Shown: positions 1-9,986 of the stretch, piece after piece | Numbering within the stretch: the first letter of the stretch is position 1 | Layout: every line of letters begins with the position of its first letter | Notes under the pieces: model-generated | Seen by the model: the letters and a program-made list of their open reading frames with translations, nothing else | Database searches by the model: none | Told to the model about the DNA's origin: nothing | Translations under genes and position numbers: made by a program | DNA from: Planoprotostelium fungivorum | Taxonomy: Eukaryota > Evosea > Variosea > Cavosteliida > Cavosteliaceae | Reading direction: 5' to 3' | Assembly (NCBI GenBank): GCA_003024175.1 | Contig: MDYQ01000599.1 | Span: 124,001 to 188,000 of the forward strand | Length of the DNA stretch: 64,000 nt

Positions 1-855
1 CTCTGGATCGCTCGTGATACCCACCGAATAGATGTCTTGAAAAGGTAGAATTCCGCACGTCCTGTATTCGTACTACAACGAGTCAACTCCTTCCACAGCC
101 TCACCCTCTCACCCTCCTCTTGAAATTATAAAACAAAACTAAATTGTCAGACGTGAGAAGGAGGAAACGAATCTTCCATCCAGTTAGCGTTCCATCGGCC
201 TTCCTCGTAGATTTCTCTACGTATCCTTCTTTCAGTGGAAAATATTGCTGCGAAGAGTCAACGGAGTGTAGGGTGACGTGATGCATCAGGTATGTCGATC
301 GATTGTAGGTGAGAATGTGTGTGTGATCACCGGTATCTTCTCTAAGAATACGATGTGCTGTTGCGTGATGAATAGATTGCCCTTCGTGTGCTCCGTAGGA
401 CTGTCGAACGATCCCAACCATTCACAAGGTTGATCTACAACGGTGAATTTCATCTCCTCCATCTCTTCTCACCGTGTAGAATTTCTTCATCCGTTGGCAG
501 TCTGAGGTATTTTCTGATCTCTGCAACGGCGTGAGAGTCGTTCTTGTATTGATCGATCTCTTCGTTGCCCACGCCCTCGCTGCTGGACAGCTCTGCTGAA
601 TTCTCGAGGAAACGAGAGTGATTCGAGCCATTGGATGATCTCAAGAGAGATGATGACGATGGTAAGTGACCGGAAGAATTGAGAGAGGGAGGGGGTGTTG
701 GAACTGGATGGTCTGACGTGTGTGAGAGGTTTGATGAATGCGTTAAGGAATGCACCTCTGAGGATGGGGCCTTCGCCCGGGGGAGGTATGTTCGAGTGAG
801 AGTCATTGGATGAAGTCGAGAGTCTCCTGTGCGAAATGTGTGTCTGCATTATCAT
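1..855 (-). CDS. GRAM and PH domain protein, 3' part missing
   Basis: The gene reads leftward and leaves the window at base 1. From the ATG at 855 a Ser/Pro-rich segment (ending PGEGPILR) splices over an intron near 733-782 into more Ser-rich sequence. This is followed by LRLPTDEEILHD, a 43-nt intron (about 423-465, ending CGTTGTAG) and CEWLGSFDSPTEHTKGNLF, which has the look of a GRAM domain start. A further intron near 252-332 leads to a PH-domain N-terminus (EGYVEKSTRK, GWKIRFLLLTSDNLVLFYN). GRAM and PH folds bind phosphoinositides or proteins at membranes; TBC-type RabGAPs often start this way, but no catalytic domain is visible here. The open frame continues upstream of 855 without a clear ATG, so the true start may lie in another exon toward 1190. 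It is divergent from the MORC-like gene. Confidence 0.6.
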
Positions 856-1192
856 CTCAGATTCATTGATCGAAGAGACCGGCACGTGAGCATATTCATG
901 ATCTATACTTACGTGCGGGTGTTCTGGTTCTTCGGCTTCTTGTAATTGATACCCTGTATGAGCATTATCACACGCGCAAGACGTGTCTCTCACAATTTCG
1001 TACGGCGAAGTTCGTGATATGTGCCATTGCTCTCTACGTATACGTTTGCCGATGTGATCGTGTACCGAGTTCAATGCGTGTTTCTTTGAGATTTCGAGAA
1101 ACCGAATTTCAATATTTCAATTCCGTTCATCTACAACGACACTGGACGTTGGGTGATGTGATCTCCCGCCATCACTTATTGGAACCTTATGC

Positions 1193-4100
1193 ATGGAAGA
1201 CGAATGGTCTGAACCCTTTCACTTGCGATGGGATGAAGACAAGTGAGTCGAAATCGATGAATCTCATTTACATCGATGATGAGGGCGAGATCTGAACATC
1301 ACACAGGAGAGGAGCCGATCTCAAGCCCATCTGTGCCATCGTTTTTGAGCGTAATTCTCCATGGAAGGGACACATCGAATTGAAGTCCGAAAACATCGTC
1401 AGTCCTCTTCCAGACTTTAGAGGTGATGAATCTCGTTACGAAGATAATTCTGAAACGATGACAGGCTGCGAGTCTTTCTACATCTGTCTTGGAAAAGGTC
1501 CCACATTTACGAGATCCTCTTGGAGAGCCATGATGCAGACACTGCAAGGATCGAGACCCGAAACGGAGAGAGCGGTTTACATGTCTACGCCAACCAATCA
1601 GGACAACATCATCATCGTGACACCACCATCTTTCCAAGATGGCGTTTTCCAAACAGAAGACAGAGTCAAAGGTGAGGAGACGATCTCTCTACCCATCTTC
1701 GTCGGGATCGATGTGACGATTATCATGATGTAATGTTCGATGAAATGAATTGCATCCAGTTTATTATACGACCAAGAGTCACTTAGAACGGTTGGCCCAC
1801 AGACAATCGAACAGAAGCACCACGCATCCACCTTCCACCTCATCGAAGCCATCAACATCATCGTCTAACCCATCAGCAAAGACACAACCGAGTGAGCCTC
1901 CGTCCCTCTCATTCCTTCTCATCTCCTTCAGCTCCACCACAACCCACGTCGACGTCACGCTCGACCTCTAGAGAGATAAATCGCAACGCTCATCCGTCCT
2001 CCCGTGACCCAAACCCCCAAAATCCGGACCCACGACCGCAGGACCCACGGCTACCGGACCCACGAGGACACTCTCACGACCCACGGCCTCCACCACCGCT
2101 CGGACCACCTGCTCCAACTCAAATTCGCTCTTCTCTCGCACAAGAAACGAGGCCACCCGTGGTACAAGACAAACGATCAACCGATCCACCACCACCACCG
2201 CTTCAACGCAAAGTATCTTTATCTCACATACCACTGTCACCTCCACCAATGGACCCACGGAGACCATCGCAGGACCCCGCACCATCGTCGATGCCATCGA
2301 AATCTTCCGTACAGGACCCACGGCAGCAGATCCATGAGGCCAGATCGTTGACTCCGTCATCTCGCCCTCTACCTCCCCTCGACACACGAACGACGTCTTC
2401 CCAGGGAACCACACGGGACACACGGGGACCGACGCAAGACCCACGAACGACATCGTCTCGCCTCCCACCCCATTCGGACCCACGGCAGCAGACCCACGAG
2501 GCCAGATCCGTGCAAGAGAACCGATCGCCACCACCCATGAGTCCTCCACGTTTTGGCGGGAAAATGGACAAGACGATATCTTCTCCCATGAGCCCTCCTT
2601 ATTCTCCCAGCCACAGTCGACAGTCACCTTCTATCAACAGCCCCTCCTGGAAAGAAAATCCGACGAAAATTCGATCGAATCCCAGGGAGGAAGACAGACT
2701 CGGAGACGGGGGGGAGGTGCCGCAGGCCAAGAGGCACAAATCATCCGATTCTCCGGTAGACACCGAATCTCGCCGCGATAAGAGGGGTGAATGGCTCGTT
2801 GTAGACCGACATCTCACCCTACCAGTCATACCTCCCCTCGTCATCACCATGGAGACCGTACACCTCTTGTCCAGTTACTATGACGACTGGCTCTTGGGTG
2901 CCCTCCTCGAATTCGTCCACTTTTCACACGACGCACAATCGTCTCGCTGCAATATTTTCGCCAGACCTTCCACACAGAACAATCAACAGAACAACATTTA
3001 CATCACAGACGATGGACACGGCATGGACAGAGATGCAACGAGGAAGATGCTACACCCCGACCCGACCGTATCACGTGAGGCTGTGGTCCGAACGGATTTG
3101 GGACTGACTCGTTGTAGTGGCGGAGCGTCCCAATCTGGGAGCCAACGTTGTCGGGGGAGCCATGGCCCTGACGTTCGACCTCTTGGTCGTGACAAAGACA
3201 AATACCCTCTTAACCATCGGCCTCTTTTCTAAGAGGCTGAACGAGAAGAGAGACAAGAAGGAGAATCTAAAGATACCATTGGTGACTTGGGATCTGTCAA
3301 AGTCCACTGTGATCGCGTGGGTCGATCGCATTCGCAGATTTCAGACTGACCCCACCAGCCCCGCCAACGAGGCCGACGCGGACAACATGGTCCGAGACAT
3401 CGGAAAATTCGCCGAATTATCCGGTATGGACAAGGTACAACTCTTGGAGTGGGCGAAGAAATACTTTAAAACCACCGGAAATATGTTTATTCTTACGAGG
3501 GTGAGAGACGATATAGACACAAAGACAGACGTGAGAGACATGCTATTGAAGCCACACGGCGGGAAGCAGCCGCTGAGGGTGAGATCGAGTGATGCGGTGA
3601 GTTGTAGATGGAGGTCACGTGACTGATGACGTGGCAGACTACCGCTGCGACCGACGTGGATTTTTCGCTGAAAGCTTGTCTGTCCCTCATGTTCCTTGAG
3701 GTGGGTCCATCTACAACGTTGTAGATGACATTCTTCCCTCTCCACGTTCTCACGAGAAACAGCCGAAGATGACGATCTTGGTGCAAGGAGACGAAGTCAA
3801 GTGCCTAAACCTTAAAACCACGATGGAAAAACCAAAGGCGTACAAGTTCAGCTCCACCTGCGATCTCACCCTCGGCATCGTCCCGAAATTTCGGGACCAA
3901 AATAGATCCGGTGAGAAATTCCCGAGAATCACGAAATTTCGCTGACTTCTCAGGTCTCATGCTCTACTGGAAGAACATCCTCGTTCAACCTTTCTTCCCC
4001 ATTTCCGCGGAAGGCCAGCCCGGACTCATCGGACTCGCCGACGTTTCCAACTTGATTCCGACTCCGTCCAAGTTGGAATTCCAACACAACGAGACCTACC

Positions 4101-5233
4101 GCGAGACGTCGGACTGGCTGCAGAGAAAAGTGGAAGAATACAAGAATTGGCAATTATCCGAGACCATCGAAGAGATGAAGAGGGAGAAGCTGGAGCTCCT
4201 CAAGAGCCGGAACATTCCGGAAGAATCGGACCCCCTTCTACAACGAGCCAAGATCGTCCGAACGAACAGCGAGAAGAGGATGTCTTTAGAAGGAAAAGTG
4301 AAGGGGAAGGTGATGAGAGGTTCTTCACTAGAGAATGTGGCCAAGAGTCCCCCCGCCAAGGTGGCCGAAGCCTCACCGAAGACGACGAAGCCAAAGTCCC
4401 CCGGAAATTTTGGCGGGAACAGCCTCACCACCGGGGAGGTGAAGAGGCCCAGGGGACGACCCCGCAAGACCCCCGTGGAGATCAAAGAGAATTTCAATAA
4501 GATTCTAAATTCGGGGGCTTCATCTACAACGCCGATTGTCGCCTTGAAGCCATCTACAACGGTCATGGCCTCGAAGCCAACTACAACGAGCCAAGTTGGG
4601 AGGCCTCCGTCTACAACGAGTCAAGTGGGGAAGACACCTTCCGTACCTACCACGATGACACCGATGATCTCATCGACGGTGCCTTCTACAATTATACCAC
4701 AGAAGGTCCAAGAGCCAGATGATGACGATGACGATGGAGGAGGCATGATGCCAGACATCGATGACTTCGACATGGACATTGATGATGTGCCCGATGTGCC
4801 TCCCAACACCGCACCGAAACCTCCACCTGTCACTCCAATACCACCGACACAGCCGAGAATGCCAATTTCTACACAACCACCCACGCAGCCCACCGTCACG
4901 CAGGCACCTTCTACACAGCCATCACCCATTTGGACATCACCCGTTTCTCACAACTTTGGATCGATATCACTGTCTAGCTATCCCAACAAGAACGTGCCAT
5001 CTCCAAAGATGACATCACCAAAGTCTTCATCTTCCATCTCGTCTCCGATGATCTCATCTTCGAGCCTCTCATCGAGTCCATCACCTTCGGGCATCGTCTT
5101 TGGAATTCGCAACAACCCCATGCAATTCAATCCGGCCAGCATGAGCTCTCCACCACCACTCGTCGAGGAAGGCTCTCCCCTCACTTTTGGAAAGAAGAGA
5201 ACGAGGAACGAAGAAGAGAAGACGGGCAATTAA
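1193..5233 (+). CDS. MORC-family GHKL ATPase-like protein
   Basis: MORC proteins are chromatin-compacting GHKL ATPases linked to gene and transposon silencing. Start ATG 1193 (MEDEWSEPFHLRW) gives a clean splice over 1243-1306. A Pro/Arg-rich linker full of DPR repeats (about 1980-2560) precedes the GHKL core: ETVHLLSSYYDDWLLGALLE, motif II as ITDDGHGM, then GANVVGGAMAL after a 43-nt intron (3075-3117). The S5-like half is well conserved: KACLSLMFLEPKMTILVQGD, GLMLYWKNILVQPF, GLIGLADVSNLIPTPSKLEF. The C-terminus has an AT-hook (KRPRGRPRK), Ser/Thr/Pro-rich and Asp-rich linkers, and ends at 5233. Motif I reads EFVHFSHDA where MORC and related proteins have E..DN..DA, so the Mg-binding Asn seems absent and ATPase activity is doubtful. 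The intron at 3701-3762 holds a perfect palindrome. Its stop overlaps that of the convergent USB1 gene. Confidence 0.8.
3709..3726. repeat. Intron palindrome (MORC-like gene)
   Basis: Perfect ATCTACAACGTTGTAGAT in the 62-nt intron 3701-3762, 8 nt after the 5' splice site. The splice restores LSLMFLE/PKMTILVQGD, which matches the MORC S5 domain. Confidence 0.93.
4519..4625 (+). repeat. Repeated TCTACAACG units inside the MORC-like coding exon
   Basis: Four in-frame copies of (T/A)CTACAACG spaced 20-40 nt (near 4524, 4552, 4579, 4611), each encoding Ser/Thr-Thr-Thr. Two continue as CTACAACGAG(C/T)CAAG, the exact complement of the common intron 3' end CTTGACTCGTTGTAG or its GGCTCG variant. Confidence 0.75.
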
Positions 5234-6231
5234 GACGGATTCAACTTTGTTTCTCTCTGTCCACATCTGATGATGATGTCCCGCGATGAGACGGAGAGGT
5301 CGGCGAGTTGTAGATCGACAAGAAGGCCCGAGGGGCTTTTGATTTTAGAGGAAATATCGCCGGAGACCCAGGCTAAGGTCAAGTGTGGTATGGGTTCCTG
5401 TACAATAAATGTGAATGAGAGTCGTCTACTCAGCTCGATGGGTGTCGTGTTGTCATGATGAAGAGACAGCATCATGGTCCCTCGATGTTCATGTTGCGCA
5501 CCTCATAATACGTTGGAAGATGCAGAAGCTTCATGACACGATCGACGGCGGTGATGAGAGGTAGAACGGTTTGGACTCCATTGTGCATGCGGAGGGTGAG
5601 AAAAGACCTCGTCCTCTCGTCGTTGAATAGCCATTCGTATCGCAAGAATTCGGCTTTCAGATGGAAGGTCGTCTTGTCTAGTGTTCGTGTGATTGATTTT
5701 CGAAGATCTTCGATGCACGTGTCAATCTGATGACGTCTGCAGACGATCTGAGTCGAAAGAGATGGTGACTACATGACCCACCTCAATGCAAATGGTCTCG
5801 ATAAACTGATGTGAAAAGCAGAATCGCCTTCCCCTAAGATGGGCTCGATGTCGAAAGGTGAATCTGCCTCAGGACCTGATCTCACCGCTTCCACGATCTG
5901 ATCAACATTCTTTCTCAATTTTTCTGTTGCTTCCACTGATGCTGTCATATCAGCGATCCAATCTTTCCATCCATCCGAATGATCGTCTCTCTTCACCTCG
6001 AATGAAAACGTGAGAAGGATAATTGCCCTCTACGTGGGGGAAAGCCCTGACACGTCCATCGTGTTTCTTATCTTGCGCCTCTTCAAATTCTTTCGGTAGA
6101 GGAGGTAGACTGACCTTCCTCTTCTTCTTCTCAGGTTCTTCCACCTCCTTTATCTCCTCCTCATCAGACGACGGATAATTTACGAGCATCATCGTTGTTG
6201 ATAGATTTGTATTTCCATTAAGCGGTTTCAT
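5230..6231 (-). CDS. USB1: U6 snRNA phosphodiesterase USB1
   Basis: USB1 (Mpn1) is the 2H-family exonuclease that trims and caps the 3' end of U6 snRNA. The N-terminal exon contains LVNYPSSDEEE and RVRAFPHVEGNYPSHVFI, the usual USB1 opening. After it come the first catalytic HxS motif (FHISLSRPFALR), the block FLRYEWLFNDERTRSFLTLR, AVDRVMKLLHLPTYYE, and the second HxT motif (IPHLTLAWVSGD). The junction near 5965-6000 needs a small intron of about 34 nt to stay in frame; other introns lie near 5714-5785 and 5440-5510. Translation may instead start at the double Met ending at 6192. The stop is the TTA at 5230-5232, overlapping the MORC-like stop inside TTAA. It is divergent from the next gene with about 150 bp between. 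Confidence 0.88.
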
Positions 6232-6387
6232 ATAGCTTCATCAAAAACGATGCGTTTCTTAACGTGCCATCTACGGTTATTTAGGCGCATAGATTGTCGT
6301 CTGATGTCTAATGAACGTAGACAACCAATCGGATTTTTCAAACACAGCGAAGGACCAACACAACAGGTCCATCTCAGCCATTCGACC

Positions 6388-6984
6388 ATGGACAACGTTC
6401 TGATGCAGAGATTCTTCAAGCAGCGAGCTCAGCAAGACGAAGGGGCCGCACCTCTCAGCGACATTGTAGAGCCATTTCTTCTCAGCTCCGCACTGGGTGC
6501 CTTCTTGAAGGAGAAGGGCCTGAAATCCTCGGGTATCAGCGTCAGCGACCGTCCAACAGAGGACAATGGCAACATAATGGATGTCAGACAGTCCATCCAG
6601 AAGATTCGAGAGCACAACCGACAGCTTCAGAAACAGAAGAGGGGAACCACTCCTGTCGTCAGCAACACACATTCCACCCCTGCGAAAGCGAAGGGAAGAC
6701 CTGTCGTCCACGAGCCTCTCTCTCCAATGACAGCTCCTCCCTGCTCCCCCACTTCTCAGCAGAACACACAAACACAGACTCCATCTCGGCCCGAATCACG
6801 AAGGGGGTCCATAGAGGCCACGAAGACACTGCACACAAAGACAACGACGATACAGTGTCCCCCGGCAGAATCCATGCGAACGGGACAGAAGAGGAAAGCA
6901 GAGGTTGCAGTTCTCTCCGTCAACAAATCACCCAAGAATCGTTCACTCTTTGATGATCTGGTCGAAGCCGCTCTGTTGGGATGA
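6388..6984 (+). CDS. Unknown 198-residue protein
   Basis: A single uninterrupted frame from ATG 6388 (MDNVLMQRFFKQRAQQDEG) to the stop at 6984. I do not recognise the family. Visible features are an N-terminal segment with hydrophobic and charged residues (PLSDIVEPFLLSSALGAF), a probable short coiled coil (RQSIQKIREHNRQLQKQKRG), a Ser/Thr/Pro-rich middle, and a conserved-looking end (NRSLFDDLVEAALLG). The same frame is open upstream to 6250, but that part would overlap the promoter space shared with the divergent USB1 gene, so 6388 is preferred. Lysine/arginine clusters (GQKRKAE) could be a nuclear localisation signal; this is inference. Confidence 0.6.
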   Translation: MDNVLMQRFFKQRAQQDEGAAPLSDIVEPFLLSSALGAFLKEKGLKSSGISVSDRPTEDNGNIMDVRQSIQKIREHNRQLQKQKRGTTPVVSNTHSTPAKAKGRPVVHEPLSPMTAPPCSPTSQQNTQTQTPSRPESRRGSIEATKTLHTKTTTIQCPPAESMRTGQKRKAEVAVLSVNKSPKNRSLFDDLVEAALLG

Positions 6985-7495
6985 AGAAGGACCAACAAGA
7001 GACGACAAAAGAAGAGAGAGTGGCCTGGCGGCCAATGCATGCAGGAAGAATCGTGTATATGTACATATATAAATGAATAGAGGTATCAACGAGTGTCTCT
7101 ATCGCATCATGGTGAATAGAGAACGACGAAAGTTTGCATCATGCAGGGTATTCTAGTGTGCGGCGGGCCCGGAAGATTCATTAGGAAGATTTCCAGATTT
7201 CTCGTGTGGGAATGAATTCTCCTCCGCGGATTCCAAATTTCTGTTTCTACAACGAAATTCAAGCGCACCATTTAGACATCACGTGATCTCATCTGCAGTT
7301 AGGGACAAACCGATGAGCTGAGATTAATCTGTGTAAGTGAGTGGTGATAGAATCAACACGCAGAAGCGCTGAAATCTTCCTCTGATCGTAATGCACATCT
7401 GTAATCTCACATACTCCTCCATGCACACATACAGACGAACACGACAAAGGTTGAGAACATGTATTAGAGGTCAAAGTTCTTCAGTAGACTTCTCG
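6985..7495. other. Intergenic, convergent gene ends
   Basis: This 511-bp gap lies between the end of the unknown plus-strand gene and the end of CTNNBL1 on the minus strand. It holds an AT-rich run near 7055-7080 (GTATATGTACATATATAAA) and one isolated CTACAACG motif near 7250. I see no supported coding sequence. Confidence 0.5.
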
Positions 7496-9986
7496 TCAAC
7501 TTTCTCGTGGCATTGGGTGGCTCATCTTCTCCCACGCTATCGTCTCCCGCGTTCTGTGCGTATTCGAAGAGAACCTGCGTCCTTTAGAACCTCGCGCGTG
7601 CCTCATGCGACCTGTCACCTTCTTGAACGTCTCGATGGGGTAGCCCCTGAGGTCGATGATGTCTTTGGCCCTCTTTCTCGTGGCATCGATTCCAAAGATG
7701 TAAGCGATGACTGTGTCGATCATCTGCAGGGTGAAGAGACCGGCGTCGAGACTGTGAGGGTCAGTGGCTCGTTGTAGATGGACGAGCGTTGTAGATGGAC
7801 GAGCGTTATAGATGAAATTACCGTTTGAGATATAATTCTTCTTCGTCGACTTCCTCTTCTTCCATTTCTGCACGGAGCTCTTCTTCCGCCTTGCTCAATT
7901 TCTCCGTGTACTTTTCGTGAAGCTCCAACAGTCTCTCCACCTACCATGGATGTCATCATGTCGATCGAGGTGATCATCATGTCGATCGGATGATCGTGAA
8001 CAGAAGTGATCATCATGTCGATCGGATGATCGCATCGATGATCGTGATGATCTCACCTTCTCGCAGTTGTTCTCGGTGAATTTACCGTGGAGTCTCTCCA
8101 GTGATTGATCGTCCAGATTTCTAAAGAGATTGACGATACAACACACGATGTGCTCGTCTTCCGCGTTGTCTTCTCCCTTCTTCGCTTTCTTGCTTCCCTG
8201 TTTCTATTTCAAAAGAAGTTTTTCACACTTGAAATTTTTCTTCACCTTTTTCATGAAAGCGGAGAAAATTGTTTTCAGTCCCAATTTGTCGACGAAATAA
8301 TTACAATTGGCCTTGTTGTCCGTTAAGGTATAATTCAAGACCTTTTTCGTGTCAATCTACAACGATGAAACGTACACGAATACCTTGATGGCTGGTCTCC
8401 TGCAGAACTTCTTGTTCCTACAGTCCACTTAGTCATCTACAACGATGTAGATGGAACTCACTTGACCATGATGAGCATGAGCTCGATACCTTCTGCCTCC
8501 ATGAACAGGTCACGTGACGTCCCCTCCTGCAAACAGGAGCACAAGGCATCGAATAAATTTTCTACTACCTATAAGATAATGAGAAGATGTCACGACGAGC
8601 ACTGATCTACAACGAGCCAACGAATTTACGACGATAGAGTATATCATAAAGGGGATGAGAGTCATGATATCATGTACTGTCGTAATGACATGATTTCAAC
8701 TCACTTCCTCTTCTGTACCGTCTTTTGGATTGTCCTTCCTGTATTGCTACCATTGCGTAAAGACGATTTTCCGCGATATTTCACCTCACCGACAGAGCTA
8801 CCAGCATGGAATCCATTCCGTTCAATTTCCCGAGTTTTCTCTGATTTTCCGTCGACTCTTGAACCAGAATGGCCAGAATTTCCGAAGCGTACAGTTTGTT
8901 ATCGTCGAATGCTTCTTTCGATATCCTCTTCAGTAGGTATTGCATGATGCCCGTTTTCTCCTGTGAAATTGAGTCGATACACCGTATATTGTATGTGTGG
9001 ATCTCGATTCTTTCTACGGAGAGGAGGATAGATTGCATAAAATAATATGTGGGGTAATGATGATGTTGTTGTGATGATGTTCTCACCGTCACAAGCTCGC
9101 TGATGTCGGGTCTCACTTCTATCAGATTTTCAATGATACCCAACGAGTTGTGAACAGCTTTCATCTGCATGTGTCAGTCCATCGATCATCGAGAGAAGCT
9201 CACTTCTTCGGGGATGTCCTCGTCCATCCTCTCGATGTTACCGATGAGATTCTCTAATCCTTCGTTCTCCAACTGTTTAGAGGTCAGCCGAGCATGTGAG
9301 TCGATGGGCCGATGTTGATGACGTGTCTTCGATGAAAGACTCACGAATGAATCGACCAACTTGGCCGTGGCTTTGGTTTCCGTTAAGACTTCAGAATCTG
9401 TCAACTCGAACAGGAGATCGATCACATCGACGACGATATCTGAATGATAATGGTGAGATCGTAGAGACGATTAGCGGGAGACTTCACCTGTGTTCTCGTG
9501 TGTAAAGAGAGAGACGATGGAGGTGATGGTTCCGAGACCTGCAATGGTTGGATAGAACTCGGGAGCGGTGGCCAACAGGTGCATCTTCTTCAGTTCATCA
9601 TCTAATTCGACTTCACTGTCCATGAATCTTTCGATAGATCAACCGTTTGGACGACAGGGATGAAATCACTTCTCTGGCTTATCGGCAAACTTGTTTCTCA
9701 ACATCTGATTGTTCGTAATCTTCTTCTCGAGGGACAACAACATCTTCTTCACTTGAGCTTCGTCTAAAGCTTCGACCTGAACTGAATCAGAGTTCCGCTC
9801 AAGTTTTGAATAGGTAGGATCGTTTAAAGAGGGACCTAAGGAATAACTCACGTTAGGTGCCTGTTCTACCATTCGTAAGATGGCTTCTTCGTCTAATTCT
9901 TCATCATCTTCGTAAGTTCTGTTTCTCTTCGACTGATGATCGTCCTCTTCTTCTTCCTCGAATCGTCTCTTACCATTGTAATCCAT
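7496..9986 (-). CDS. CTNNBL1: Beta-catenin-like protein 1 (spliceosome-associated)
   Basis: CTNNBL1 is an armadillo-repeat protein bound to the Prp19/CDC5L complex of the spliceosome. Start ATG at 9986 gives MDYNGKRRFEEEEEDD, the acidic/basic N-terminal tail typical of the family. Conserved blocks follow in order across many exons: ALDEAQVKKMLLSLEKK, RNKFADKPEKFMDSEVELDD, IDLLFELTDSEVL, NSLGIIENLIEVRPDISELV, GIMQYLLKRISKEAFDDNKL, YASEILAILVQE, LERLHGKFTENNCEKV and LDAGLFTLQMIDTVIA. The whole family framework is present, so the protein is probably functional. The intron 8418-8461 (44 nt) contains the shared palindrome. Intron 7752-7821 contains a 17-bp tandem repeat of related sequence. Confidence 0.93.
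7771..7820 (+). repeat. 17-bp tandem repeat in a CTNNBL1 intron
   Basis: Nearly three head-to-tail copies of GTTGTAGATGGACGAGC (7771-7787, 7788-7804, and a degenerate third from 7805). The unit contains the same GTTGTAGAT arm that forms the palindromes in other introns. It fills most of the 70-nt intron 7752-7821 of the minus-strand CTNNBL1 gene, lying antisense to it. Confidence 0.8.
8435..8452. repeat. Intron palindrome (CTNNBL1)
   Basis: ATCTACAACGATGTAGAT, an inverted repeat of two 7-nt arms round a short centre, in the 44-nt minus-strand intron 8418-8461. It begins 9 nt after the 5' splice site. The splice gives MLIMVKNKKFCRRPAIK across the junction. Confidence 0.85.

Noticed and set aside
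1968-2627. 219-codon minus-strand Val/Gly-rich frame
   Set aside because: Antisense to the Pro/Arg-rich linker of the MORC-like gene, whose exons join in frame on the plus strand.
7771-7820. Possible CRISPR-like array
   Set aside because: The units are directly adjacent with no spacers, lie in a eukaryotic intron and number fewer than three.
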